Assembly: GCF_001686985.1 (NCBI RefSeq)
Contig: NZ_CP015318.1
Span: forward strand, 1-47,500
Reading direction: 5' to 3'
DNA length: 47,500 nucleotides
Source: Mesorhizobium amorphae CCNWGS0123
GTDB taxonomy: Bacteria; Pseudomonadota; Alphaproteobacteria; Rhizobiales; Rhizobiaceae
Part shown: piece by piece, positions 1 through 8,583 of the stretch
Position numbering within the stretch: position 1 is the first letter of the stretch
How the letters are laid out: every line of letters begins with the position of its first letter
The notes under the pieces: model-generated
Database searches by the model: none
Told to the model about the DNA's origin: nothing
The model's input: the letters and a program-made list of their open reading frames with translations, nothing else
Position numbers and translations under genes: made by a program

Positions 1-171
1 TGCGGCTTTGGTATGCCGCGCTACGACTGGAGCGATGCCGAGCTGATCGCAAAGATCGAGACCTGCCTGACCGATCCGGCGATGAAGGCCAAGCTGGCGA
101 AGACCTCGGCGCAGATGCAGTCGCAGAACGGCCCGGAGAAGGCGGCTGGGTTGCTGGAGAAGCTGCTGTGA
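1..171 (+). CDS. C-terminal end of a glycosyltransferase-like protein (partial)
   Basis: An open frame runs in from the left edge and stops with TGA at 169-171, giving 57 residues. The visible piece (GFGMPRYDWSD, then a helix ending AAGLLEKLL) resembles the last helices of UDP-glucuronosyltransferase-type GT1 enzymes. That is only a similarity of style; no catalytic residue is in view. The next gene appears to start at GTG 168, overlapping this stop as GTGA, which suggests translational coupling within one operon. It could be another protein with a helical C-terminus. The reading frame is certain, the family is not. Confidence 0.45.
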   Translation, partial: CGFGMPRYDWSDAELIAKIETCLTDPAMKAKLAKTSAQMQSQNGPEKAAGLLEKLL

Positions 172-511
172 CCTCCTCAGCGCCGCATCTCTATCAGGCT
201 TCCTCCCGCACCGACCTCGTCGACTGGGGCGCGATGCGCTCGAAGGCGCGTCGCACTCCACCGGCAGGCTGGTTCACAAAGGGCCGAACAACCAGCCGGA
301 AGCCGGCATCTGGATCTGCACGCCAGGCCGCTGGCGGCTGGCGATACCGCGCGATGAACTGTGCCATTTCGTTGCCGGCCGCGCCACCTACAGGTCGGAT
401 GTCGGTGAAGTGATAGAGGTCTCCGCGGGAACCGTGGTCATGTTCCCTGCCGGCTGGACAGGCGAATGCACCGTGCATGAGACCATGCGCAACGTCTACA
501 TGCTGGCCTGA
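168..511 (+). pseudogene. Small cupin protein 1 (cupin_3/DUF861 type), frameshifted
   Basis: Reading from GTG 168 gives a start like the intact third cupin (TDLVDWG), but the frame fails near 235-239. Continuing in the frame that contains CTC at 239 recovers a full single-domain cupin: TGRLVHKGP, GIWICTPGRW, RDELCHFVAGRATY, AGTVVMFPAGWTGECTVHE, ending at TGA 509-511. Only one short indel separates the two halves and no internal stop is present in the restored protein, so this is a recent break or a sequencing error. The family includes EutQ-like and ureidoglycine-aminohydrolase-like cupins; the substrate cannot be told from sequence. It is the first of three tandem paralogues. Confidence 0.7.
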
Positions 512-534
512 ACAGCAACGGAGAGCATCACGAC

Positions 535-875
535 ATGTCGACACCGCATTGGCCGAACGCCGCCTCGGTAGTGCTGGACGACTGGGGCGCAAGCGCATCC
601 CGATCGCCGGCTCGCCGCGCGCCTCGGGCAAGATCCTGTTCCAGCACCCGGATGGGTCGAGCGAATGCGGCCTGTGGTCATGCACGCCCGGCACGCGCAA
701 CATCACCTTCGCTGCCGATGAGTTCTGCCATTTCCTCTCCGGGCGCGGCAGCTACATCCACGAGAAAGGCGAGCGGATCCTGGTCGAGGCCGGGACGCTG
801 GTGTTCTTTCCCGCCGGCTGGACCGGCACCTCCGAAATAACCGAAACGCTGACCAAGGCCTTCATGTGCCGCTGA
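535..875 (+). pseudogene. Small cupin protein 2 (cupin_3/DUF861 type), frameshifted
   Basis: ATG 535 begins MSTPHWPNA and reaches DDWG near 585. There a one-base shift is needed to enter the frame that carries the conserved cupin core: ASGKILFQHPDG, SECGLWSCTPG, ADEFCHFLSGRGSYIHE, AGTLVFFPAGWTGTSEI, stop TGA 873-875. The restored product would be about 113 residues and strongly resembles the intact neighbour at 905. The conserved Glu/His-type positions of the barrel (E in DEFCHF, H in YIHE) are kept. As with cupin 1, a single indel with otherwise intact residues points to sequence error or very recent inactivation. Confidence 0.7.
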
Positions 876-904
876 GCGCATCAGGCCCTTTCAAGGACAT
901 CGAA

Positions 905-1249
905 ATGACAACGCCGATCATGCAATCCCCGCTCGCCATCACCGACCTCGTCGATTGGGGCGTCATTCCGACGATGATCGAAGGCGAATCCCGCACTTCG
1001 GGCAAGCTGCTGTACAAGGGGCCGGAAGGCCGCTCAGAATGCGGCCTGTGGGTCTGCACGCCCGGCAAATGGCACTGCCACGTCACCCGCGACGAGTTCT
1101 GTCATTTCCTCGAAGGGCGCTGCACCTACGTGCATGAATCCGGCGAGGTGATCGAGATCGAGCCCGACACGGCTGCCTTCTTCCCGCAGGACTGGAAGGG
1201 CGTCTGCACCGTCCATGAGACGATCAAGAAAGTCTACATGATCCGCTGA
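905..1249 (+). CDS. Small cupin protein 3 (cupin_3/DUF861 type), intact
   Basis: ATG 905 was chosen over an upstream in-frame start at 866 because it follows an AAGGA-type ribosome site (about 893-897) and matches the length of its two tandem paralogues. The 114-residue protein is one double-stranded beta-helix: TSGKLLYKGPEG, SECGLWVCTPGKW, RDEFCHFLEGRCTYVHESG, IEPDTAAFFPQDWKG. Family members bind small metabolites or act as EutQ-like or ureidoglycine-type enzymes; which applies here is unknown. It sits 22 bases before an aldehyde dehydrogenase gene, so a shared catabolic operon for an amine or ureide is plausible but is inference. Confidence 0.8.
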   Translation: MTTPIMQSPLAITDLVDWGVIPTMIEGESRTSGKLLYKGPEGRSECGLWVCTPGKWHCHVTRDEFCHFLEGRCTYVHESGEVIEIEPDTAAFFPQDWKGVCTVHETIKKVYMIR

Positions 1250-1270
1250 GCGGGCCCGAAAAGGACGACC

Positions 1271-2762
1271 ATGGATTTCTCCGCTGACCGGCCGGCATGC
1301 TTCGTCAATCCGGATTATCGGTCGATGGCCGGCGCGAACAAACCGGTGATCGATCCGGCGACGCTGGAAACCGTCGGCTCCATCGCTGCCGCGACGGACG
1401 GCGAGATCGATGTCGCGCTCAGCGCAGCGACGCAAGCGCAAGCCGCGTGGAAAAAGCTCGACGCCAAGAGCCGCGCAAAGCATCTGCATGCCGTCGCCAA
1501 CGCCATCGAGGCAGCGGATTTTACCCGCTGCGCCGAACTGATGGTGCGCGAGATGGGCAAGCCCTATCCCGAAGCCATCGGCGAGATCGCCAATTGCGCG
1601 CCGATCTTCCGCTACTACGCCGAGATGGCGCGCGACGAGGCCGGCAAGGTCGCCGGCACGACACAGGCAGGTTCGTTCCAATATGCACGCTACGAACCCT
1701 ACGGCGTCTCCCGTGCACATCATGCCCTACAATTTTCCGATCCTGCTGATGTGCTGGACGGTCGCTGCCTCGCTTGCCGCCGGCATGCCTGCATTATCAA
1801 GCCGGCCGAACCGACGACGCTGTCGACGCTCGACTACATGACCGTGTTCCGCTCGCTGCCCGAGGGCCTGGTCTCCTGCCTGCCCGGTGGAGCCGCTACC
1901 GCACAGGCGCTGATCGCTTCCGACCGCACGCATGCCGTCGCCTTCACCGGCTCGGTCGCCGCCGGCAAAGCCGTCGCGGTGGCCTGCGCCGAGCGCATGA
2001 AGCCCTGCGTTATCGAGGCCGGCGGCAGCGATCCGTTGATCATCTCGGAGCACGCCCCGCTCGACGTGGCGGCCGCCGGCAGCGTCACCGCCGCCTTCCA
2101 TCTCACCGGCCAGGTCTGCACCTCGGCCGAGCGCTTCTTCGTCGTCGATGCCGTCCATGACCGCTTCGTCGAGCTGTTCGCCGAAAGGACTCGCGCGCTG
2201 CGCATCGGCAACGGGCTGGACAAGAGCGAGATCGGGCCGATGGTCAGCGAGGCGGCGCGGGCCAAGGTCATGCGCCTTGTCGACGATGCTGTTCGCAATG
2301 GCGCGCGCGCGGTAACCGGCGGGCGCATACCGCCGGCCCACAATGTCGGCTGGTTCTACGAGCCAACCATCCTGACCGGCGTCACACCGGACATGGCGAT
2401 CGTGCGCGAGGAATGTTTCGGGCCGGTCGCCGCGATCTGCCGGGTGAAGAATTTCGACGAGGCGATCAGGCTCGCCAATGACAGCCCGTTCGGGCTCGGC
2501 GCCTCGGTGTTCACCACCGACCTCGCCGAAGCGCATGAGGCGGCCGAAAGGTCTGGGTCAACAACCCGCTGATCGACAATGACGCATTGCCCTTCGGCGG
2601 CTGGAAGGCATCGGGCATCGGCCGCGAGCTCGGCCGCCAGGGGCTCGACGCCTTCCGCCGCTCGAAGATGGTGATCATCGACCACAGACCGGAGATCCAG
2701 GGCTGGTGGTACCTTACCCCGACAGCTGGTTCCGCGACACCGGCGGCCGCAAGCACTTTTGA
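1271..2762 (+). pseudogene. NAD(P)-dependent aldehyde dehydrogenase, several frameshifts
   Basis: ATG 1271 follows AAGGACGACC. The sequence is a clear ALDH of the succinate-semialdehyde type: cofactor region IIKPAEPTTLS, FTGSVAAGKAV, glutamate in VIEAGGSDPLI, catalytic cysteine in GQVCTSAERFF, EECFGPVAAI, and NNPLIDNDALPFGGWKASG near the end. Indels are needed at about 1710 (extra C) and 1793 (missing C), a compensating pair that turns SVHIMPYNFPILL into nonsense in between. A gap with shift lies near 2551, where about five residues before VWVNNP also seem missing, and one C is missing near 2712. The restored C-terminus ends DTGGRKHF at TGA 2760-2762. The residues outside the indels are intact. 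Neighbours suggest polyamine or semialdehyde oxidation. Confidence 0.8.
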
Positions 2763-3000
2763 GGTTGCGCGGCAACGGCTGCCATGCGGAAGGGCCTTCG
2801 TCGTCCGCACGGGAACACTGACTGTTCTATCTGCATCGGCCGCAACCGGGGACGCGGCGATCACGCGGCTTGCGGCATCGCGGCTGAACCGTCTATCGTG
2901 TGATCGAAGACCGTCGGCTTCGGCTCCGCGCCGCGTTAGGCCAGATATCCAAGCGGCAAAGACAGCCTGCTGCGTAGACGAATGAAGTAGCGCATTGCCA

Positions 3001-3706
3001 ATGGCCGACAAGACACAATTCGGGTTGACCGCCGTCGACACCGTCCCCCTGCATGAGAAGGTCTATCTGGAACTCGTGCGGGCGTTGATGTCGGGCCAGT
3101 TCGTGCCTGGCCAGAAGCTGACCTCGCGCAAGCTCGCCAAGGAGCTCGGCACCAGCGACATGCCGGTGCGCAGCGCCTTCATGCGCCTGCAGGCGCTGCG
3201 CGCGCTGAGCCCGATGCCGAACGGCAGCGTCCGAGGTGCCGATTCATCTCGGCCGAGCGGTTCTCCCAGCTGACCGCCGTGCGAACGATCCTGGAAGGCT
3301 CGGCGACCGAACTGGCGACAAGGCTCATCAACGGCAACAATCTGCGGGCCATCCGACGCCACTGCGCCGAACTGACCATGGCGGCGCGCAAGGGGGATAT
3401 CGACGGACTATCTGCGCAAGAAACTACGCCTTCAAGTTCTCCATCTATCGCCACTGCGGCAACGAGCAGATGATCTTCCTTATCGAGACGGTCTGGATGC
3501 AGTCGGCCCTTTCTCAGGAACCTCGGCATGGGCTTCGAGGACGACCTCGGCCTCCATTCTCGACATCGACTACCACGAGGAGGCCGTCCGCGGCGATCGA
3601 GGCCCAGGACGCGGGGCGCGCACGCGCTGCCATCGTGCGCGACAATCGACGAGGGCGCGGCCGCATATCCTGGCAGCAGGCCAGATTTCCGGAAATTCGG
3701 AACTAG
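3001..3706 (+). pseudogene. GntR-family regulator of the FadR/FCD type, many frameshifts
   Basis: From ATG 3001 (a TTG lies six bases upstream) the winged helix is readable: PLHEKVYLELVRALMSGQFVPGQ, TSRKLAKELGTSDMPVRSAFMRL. After about residue 70 the frame changes repeatedly, yet the FCD effector domain is recognisable in pieces: VRTILEGSATELATRLI at 3279-3330, NYAFKFSIYRHCGNEQMIF at 3423-3480, GFEDDL at 3531, then HEEAVRAIEAQDAGRARAAI after further shifts. At least five indels are required. The end is uncertain; TAG 3704-3706 closes one frame. It would bind an acidic ligand and control the flanking catabolic genes, a common arrangement with PuuA-like synthetases. The 238 bases before it (2763-3000) hold no gene I can support. 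Confidence 0.65.
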
Positions 3707-3991
3707 AAGGGATCCAGGCCGCAGAAACCTTACCCACTGATCGACTCCGCTTCGCGGAACCGGCGGCTCAAATGCCGCTTGGCTTTGCCTCAGCTTACCT
3801 CTATGTTGCGATCGCAGATCGCACAATTGGTTTGAGATGCCTCCCGATATACCGGCTAGTGAATTGAAAAAATGAAGGAAACGCTGTCGGCAAAAGCCGA
3901 GGCGACCTTCAGAAACTTCACGAGCTATTTTTAACAGGGATATCGTGGCTCCAGGCTACGGGCCACCTCCAAAAAACCAAGAGGTTGGAAA

Positions 3992-5351
3992 TTGGGCGAT
4001 GCAATTGCGGACGTTCTGAACTGGCTTGAAAGCAGAAACGACATCCAGAGCCTGAGGGCCGCGGTGTGCGATCTCAATGGCATCATGCGCGGCAAGCGCA
4101 TCCCCGTCGAGCAGGCGCGCAAGGCGCTTGATGGCAAGCTGCGCATGCCCTTTTTCGCTGATCGGGCTCGACGTCTGGGGCGAAGACATCGAAGGCAACG
4201 CACTGGTTTTCTCGACCGGCGATGCCGATGGCCTCTGCCAGTGGACCGGACGCGGCATCTTGCCCGTCAACTGGACCGCGCATCCGAACAGCCCTTGTCC
4301 CGCTCTGGCTTGCCGACGAGAACGGCGCGCCCTATCTGGGCGACCCGGGCGGGCGCTGGCCCGCATCCTCGATCGCTACAAGGCGCTCGGGCCTGACACC
4401 GGTGGCTGCCACCGAACTCGAGTTCTATCTGGTCGACCCCGCAATCGCAGCGCCCGGTCGGCCCGGTCTCGCCCGTGACCGGGCGCCGTCTCGATTCCCG
4501 ACGCGGCACTGTCGATCGACGAGATCGACGACTTCGAGGCCTTCATCCACGACGTCTATGATGCCTGCCGCATGCAAGACATTCCCGTCGACACGGCGAT
4601 CGCCGAGAACGGCGTCGGCCAGTTCGAGATCAATCTGAACCATGTCGCCGATGCCCTGCGCGCCGCCGACGATGCCGTGCTGTTCAAGCGCACCGTCAAG
4701 GGCATTGCCCGCAAGCATGGCTTTGCCGCCTGCTTCATGGCCAAGCCCTATGGCGACCGTGCCGGCAACGGCTTTCATGTCCATTTCAGTCTGGTCGACA
4801 CCGACGGCCGCAACGTCTTCGACGACGGCAGCGAACAGGGCTCCGAGATCATGCGCCATGCCGTCGGCGGTCTGCTTGCGGCCATGGCCGAGAGCACGCT
4901 GGTGTTTGCGCCGCACTTCAATTCCTACCGCCGGCTGCGCCCGCGGTCCTACGCTCCGACCGCGGTTGCCTGGGGTTACGAGAACCGCATGGTGGCGATC
5001 CGCATTCCCGGCGGACCGTCGGCTGCGCGCCGCATCGAGCATCGCGTTTCGGGCGCCGACGCCAATCCCTATCTGGTCCTGGCAGCCATCCTCGGCGCCG
5101 CACTCATCGGCATCGAAAGAGAACTGTCGCCGGGCGACCCGACCCGTGGCGAAGGGCAAGGCGGCCAGCCGGCCAGGCTGCCGCCGGACTGGGCCTCGGC
5201 CATCGCCAGTTTCGAAAGCGGGGCGCATGTCGGGGAGATCTTCCCGGCGATCCTGCGCGACTCCTTCGTCGCCTGCAAACGCCAGGAACTGAACACCTTC
5301 GCGCTCAATGTCAGCGATTTCGAACTCGAGACCTATCTCGAAAGCGTCTGA
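3992..5351 (+). pseudogene. Glutamine-synthetase-like gamma-glutamylamide synthetase (PuuA-like), frameshifted N-terminal half
   Basis: A TTG start at 3992 sits about 7 bases after AGAGG (3980-3984). The first 53 residues (DVLNWLESRNDIQSLR...DLNGIMRGKRIP) match the N-terminus of GS enzymes that glutamylate amines such as putrescine. About six indels between 4150 and 4500 (for example an extra T in the T-run near 4153 and an extra A near 4286) must be undone to read LIGLDVWGEDIEGNALVFST, ALVPLWLADENGAPYL and TPVAATELEFYLVDP. From 4572 to TGA 5349-5351 the frame is clean, with GNGFHVHFSLVD, GYENRMVAIRIPGG, ARRIEHRVSGADANPYLVL. Expected length is about 450 residues, as in the family. The 285 bases before it (3707-3991) hold nothing convincing. 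Confidence 0.8.
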
Positions 5352-5362
5352 CAACGGTCAGC

Positions 5363-5387
5363 CCCCGGCCAAGGACCTCGGCCGGGG
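5363..5387. terminator. GC-rich hairpin between convergent genes
   Basis: CCCCGGCC (5363-5370) and GGCCGGGG (5380-5387) form a perfect 8-bp stem around a 9-base loop, 12-36 bases after the GS stop and 12 bases from the end of the convergent ThuA-like gene. No T-run follows on either strand, so it may slow or stop transcription from both sides but is not a classical intrinsic terminator. Confidence 0.5.
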
Positions 5388-5398
5388 CGCCATCTCCG

Positions 5399-6040
5399 TC
5401 AGCGCGCCGCCCACGCCAGGCCGCGGCGAATAATGGTCCGCATTTGCGGCACCTCGAATTCCGCGGCCGCGTGCCCGAGCGACGAATAGAAGACCTTGCC
5501 CTGGCCATGCCGGCGCTTCCAGACGACCGGCATGACGACACCGTCGATCCAGGGCGCATGGTCACCGGAAAAAGTGGTGGTCGCCAGCACCTCGTTCGCG
5601 GGATCGACATGCATGTAGTACTGCTCCGAGCGGTACGAAAAATCGTCGATACCGCTCATGATCGGATCGTCGCGCCTGGTGACGTTCACCCGGTAGTCGA
5701 TAATGTTGCCGGGATGTGCGACCCACTGGCCGCCGCACATGAACTGGTAGTCCGTCGATTCGCGAAACGCGTCACCCATGCCGCCATGGTAGCCGCCGAG
5801 GCCGACGCCGCCCTCCACCGCCTTCGTCAAATTGCGCTCCTCGTCCTTGCTGAGCTTGGACATGGTGTAGATCGGCACGATCAGGCTCAGTTCGGCGAGC
5901 GCCGGGTCGGCGAATGCAGCGGTCGTGGTCTCGACGCGGACGCCAAAGCCCTCCTCCTCGAGCAGCGCCTTGACGGCACGCGCCCCTTGTTCCGGCTCGT
6001 GTCCCTCCCAGCCGCCCCATACGATCAGCGCTTGCCGCAT
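5399..6040 (-). CDS. ThuA-like trehalose-utilisation family protein
   Basis: The 213-residue product has the class I glutamine-amidotransferase-like fold of the ThuA family: RQALIVWGGWEGHEPEQ at the N-terminus, VPIYTMSKLSKDEERNL, GLGGYHGGMGDAF, GGQWVAHPG, HAPWIDGVVMPVVW, FYSSLGHAAAEF. In rhizobia ThuA works in trehalose or maltose catabolism with ThuB, but no ThuB partner is here, so the substrate is open. ATG 6040 was preferred to ATG 6046 because CGGAG lies about six bases upstream of it. The GYHGG and SLGH motifs stand where the family has its putative active site. It converges on the GS gene. Confidence 0.8.
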   Translation of the reverse strand: MRQALIVWGGWEGHEPEQGARAVKALLEEEGFGVRVETTTAAFADPALAELSLIVPIYTMSKLSKDEERNLTKAVEGGVGLGGYHGGMGDAFRESTDYQFMCGGQWVAHPGNIIDYRVNVTRRDDPIMSGIDDFSYRSEQYYMHVDPANEVLATTTFSGDHAPWIDGVVMPVVWKRRHGQGKVFYSSLGHAAAEFEVPQMRTIIRRGLAWAAR

Positions 6041-6199
6041 AGTCATCTCCGTCAATGGTTTGCCCGAGGTATAAACCAGGGTTGCCAAACATAAGCCGCC
6101 GGATCGTGATTCGGGCGACTGCCCCGCCGCTTGGACAAGCTGGCTCTACCCGGGCGAATCTTCAAACACAAAACCCAGCCCCTGGAGGCTACCGGGCAT

Positions 6200-6215
6200 G
6201 CGATGCGTGCATCGC
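6200..6215. promoter_or_regulatory. 16-base palindrome between the ThuA-like and Crp/Fnr-like genes
   Basis: GCGATGC (6200-6206), GT, GCATCGC (6209-6215) is a perfect 7-bp inverted repeat. It lies 160 bases upstream of the ThuA-like start and 104 bases beyond the regulator's stop. It could be an operator; nothing in the sequence shows what binds it. The rest of 6041-6318 holds no gene I can support. Confidence 0.25.
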
Positions 6216-6318
6216 GGGAGTGCTGCGGAAAACTAGGTGCCCGGGCCGAGCCGAAGGCCGGTATTTCTTCGATTCCCGATCGATGGAACGTCGGCCGGTC
6301 CTGCAAGTCGCCTGGACG

Positions 6319-7026
6319 TCAGATCGAGATATAAGACCGATCAAATCCGGCTGTTTCGATAAGTCCTGCATGGTCATGCAACTCGACCACGCCGTTGCGG
6401 AATGAAGCCAGGCCGGCCTCTCGCAATGCCTTCATGACGCGGCTCACATGCACAGCCGAAAGACCCAGCGCGTCGGCCAATTCGGCCTGGGTCAACGGGC
6501 AAACAAAGCGGGCCGGATAAGTCGTTGCCGACCGATGTGCGCGGCAGGCCAGTTCGAGAAGAAGATGGGCCGTGCGCTCGATGGCTCCTCTCCGGCTGAC
6601 TCCAGCCAGATGTTCCGCAACCCTGGAATATCGGCTTGTCTCGGCCTGCAGCACGGCCTCGCAAAAGGGCTGCGGAAAGCGCGAAAAACAAGAATGGACA
6701 GGACCGGCCAGCTCGATCGCGGTTACGTCCGACAGGGCCGTTACCGTCTCGCTGACTTCGCCGGCGAATTCGATCAAGGCAATTTCGTGAGGAAGCGCAA
6801 AATCGACGATCAGGCGTGAGCCATCCGGCAGCGTCTTGGCAAATGCCGCCCACCCGGACGTTATGATCAGGATAGCCGATCTGGCCTGATACTCACGCGC
6901 GATCGTCGTGTTGGCCGTATAGGAACGGCGCACGGCTCCCGGCAACTCAGACACGCCCTTTTCCCAACTTGCTTCAGCAAGTGTAGGTCGCAGCCCGAAT
7001 CCAAGAATCTGCTTCGATAAGCTCAT
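6319..7026 (-). CDS. Crp/Fnr-family transcriptional regulator
   Basis: The 235-residue protein has an N-terminal cyclic-nucleotide-type sensor barrel (ITSGWAAFAKTLPDGSRLIVDFALPHE is the usual 'G.a......g.......pGe' stretch) and a C-terminal winged helix, LTQAELADALGLSAVHVSRVMKALREAGL, which carries the family HTH (LSAVHVSRVM as recognition helix). There is no Fnr-type cysteine cluster at the N-terminus, so an oxygen-labile Fe-S cluster is unlikely; the ligand is unknown. ATG 7026 is the first methionine that leaves a normal N-terminus; an in-frame GTG at 7050 is possible. Its target is not evident. Confidence 0.85.
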   Translation of the reverse strand: MSLSKQILGFGLRPTLAEASWEKGVSELPGAVRRSYTANTTIAREYQARSAILIITSGWAAFAKTLPDGSRLIVDFALPHEIALIEFAGEVSETVTALSDVTAIELAGPVHSCFSRFPQPFCEAVLQAETSRYSRVAEHLAGVSRRGAIERTAHLLLELACRAHRSATTYPARFVCPLTQAELADALGLSAVHVSRVMKALREAGLASFRNGVVELHDHAGLIETAGFDRSYISI

Positions 7027-7489
7027 CTCACCCCGAAATAACCCAGCCACAGGTCAACCTGAAGCTGCAAATCTAAATCAAATACTCCGAAAGTGCCATC
7101 AATGATTTCATCCAGGTGGGGCCCCAGTCTACCACCTTTGGCTAGGGTCCTACCACCCTGTGAGGTTGGAACGGACAGGCGGGGCCAAAGTTGGCCTGGC
7201 AGGACCACCGTGGGTCTTGGAAAAACATCGCCGCGCGGTGCCGGCATTCGAGCAAACGGACACAGCCGCACGGGCGCTCAATCCCAGGAAAAGTGCGCAG
7301 CGGTTTTCCGTCCGGAACTGCGCGAAAACAAAGAGATAGAGCGGTTCTGCGTTTCCGTGAAACGCAGAACCGCTCCAAGCGCTGTACCCCATTCCAACGG
7401 CAAGTGTGCCTGCTGGTCACCTGTGGCAACCCAACGAACAAATGGCCCCGCCACCGAATGGACTTATCCCTCGGCCCTCGGCTCAACCA
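7027..7489. other. Intergenic region holding a dispersed repeat, no gene
   Basis: These 463 bases lie downstream of the membrane-protein gene and upstream of the Crp/Fnr-like gene, both on the minus strand. The only clear structure is the repeat at 7282-7375. Open frames in it look like chance products of high GC. The promoter of the regulator is presumably between 7027 and 7280, but I see no convincing -35/-10 pair. Confidence 0.5.
7282..7375. repeat. Dispersed palindromic repeat, copy A (full length)
   Basis: The sequence starts CCCAGGAAAAGTGCGCAGCG, continues TTTTCCGTCCGGAACTGCG and AAACAAAGAGATAGAGCGG, and ends in a perfect 17-bp inverted repeat. The arms are GAGCGGTTCTGCGTTTC (7339-7355) and its complement (7359-7375) around a CGT loop. 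The same order of blocks recurs at 16017, 19671, 29461 and 42986. In RNA the palindrome would be a strong hairpin. Confidence 0.85.
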
Positions 7490-8215
7490 TCACGACGGCC
7501 TTAGCGGTCGCCTCGACTGGCTCGAACCATCGCCGGCGGGATGGTTCAGCTCAAGCACAGCTTTCTTTGAAGATCCCCTGAATGTGGAATTGCGACCTGC
7601 TGGTCGAGCCGACACTGGAACCGCAGAGCCCGGCAAAAGATCGGGCGATCGCAATTCTTGCAAAGATGCACCGGAGAGTAACTCCCTCTCTCTTCCAAGA
7701 CTTTCCGCAGCGCCGGCCGAAACGATCTGTTCCTTTGTTGCGGCTGCTGGTTTCCGGCGCAGGAAAGGTCGCGAATTCGAGGGACGTTTCGCGTTGAAGG
7801 TTTGTCGCCTTTCCTCGGCAGTCTCCAGGTCGCCGACTGCCGAGATGACCGACGCCAGCCTGTCTTCGATCTGCGTCAACCGCCTTCGGGTGAAAAGCAG
7901 GGCAACCAAAACCAAGAAAGTATTCGCGAGAACGACAAGGACTGCTCCGGCAGGGCCTTCGAAGCTGAACAAGATCACTGCGACAGCCCCGACAAACACG
8001 ACAAGGGCACTGTAGCTCAGCATCCGGCCCTCCTTCAGAAGAAGCGCCAGCGGCAAGCTTGCCAGCAACACCAGGATGGCTCCTGATCTGTTCGCCACCC
8101 AATCCACAAACTGCAAACCGAATTCGCCATACGTGTCCATATCAACCCCAGGGTCGCCGAGACAAATGAGGATATCCGCCGCTTTCGCGTCGCCGGAGGG
8201 CGCACGCTTCGCCAT
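7490..8215 (-). CDS. Predicted membrane protein of unknown function
   Basis: I do not recognise the family. The 241-residue product shows three hydrophobic segments at about residues 43-61 (GAILVLLASLPLALLL), 66-85 (MLSYSALVVFVGAVAVILF) and 90-108 (AVLVVLANTFLVLVALLF). A short polar helix follows (RRRLTQIEDRLASVISAVGDLETAEE), then a long polar, probably disordered C-terminal tail. ATG 8215 lacks a well-spaced ribosome site; ATG 8140 (MDTYGEF) is an alternative that would start just before the membrane part. It points away from the polysaccharide operon at 8584 and may share its control region. A role in polysaccharide assembly is guessed from position only. Confidence 0.6.
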   Translation of the reverse strand: MAKRAPSGDAKAADILICLGDPGVDMDTYGEFGLQFVDWVANRSGAILVLLASLPLALLLKEGRMLSYSALVVFVGAVAVILFSFEGPAGAVLVVLANTFLVLVALLFTRRRLTQIEDRLASVISAVGDLETAEERRQTFNAKRPSNSRPFLRRKPAAATKEQIVSAGAAESLGRERELLSGASLQELRSPDLLPGSAVPVSARPAGRNSTFRGSSKKAVLELNHPAGDGSSQSRRPLRPS

Positions 8216-8583
8216 CGCCCCTTGATGACGCCAGTGTAGTTGTAGACCTCCCGGATGAACTGGGAAAGGTGCCCGGGCGACGCCCTCAAGCCCTCCGGAA
8301 GACTATCGGGTAGACCAGATCGACCTTTAGCCGAGTTACTACTCATTAATGGTAATGGCGAGGCTGTCCGCGAAGCTGATATGGTTTCGATTGACCGGTT
8401 GCGTGATCGGTCAACGGGCGGAAGAGAGCGATTTGGACATGCCAGATGGCGGGGCGAGAACCCTTACCGTTTCATGCGCGTGAGTGCGCTTAGCAGCTAG
8501 CTGCCCGAAGGATCTTGAAGTGCGAGCCATTCAGCCGGCGCTGAAGGGGTAGGAGTTCTGTTGTTCGTCGCAAGGATTCGGAA
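8216..8583. other. Divergent control region upstream of the Wzc-like gene
   Basis: These 368 bases separate the minus-strand membrane protein from the plus-strand polysaccharide operon, so promoters for both should lie here. The part around 8330-8390 is more AT-rich (ACTACTCATTAATGGTAATG). AAGGA at about 8572-8576 is the ribosome site of the next gene. I see no operator-like palindrome strong enough to name. Confidence 0.4.

Noticed and set aside
3871..3933. Twenty-codon frame before the GS-like gene (MKETLSAKAEATFRNF)
   Set aside because: Too short to support, no clear ribosome site, and it lies in the region with many sequence indels.
8035..8346. Possible N-terminal extension or small gene upstream of the 7490-8215 membrane protein
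   Set aside because: It starts with ATG but changes frame before the membrane part and has no recognisable domain. Could be real only if a frameshift lies near 8215; no evidence for that.
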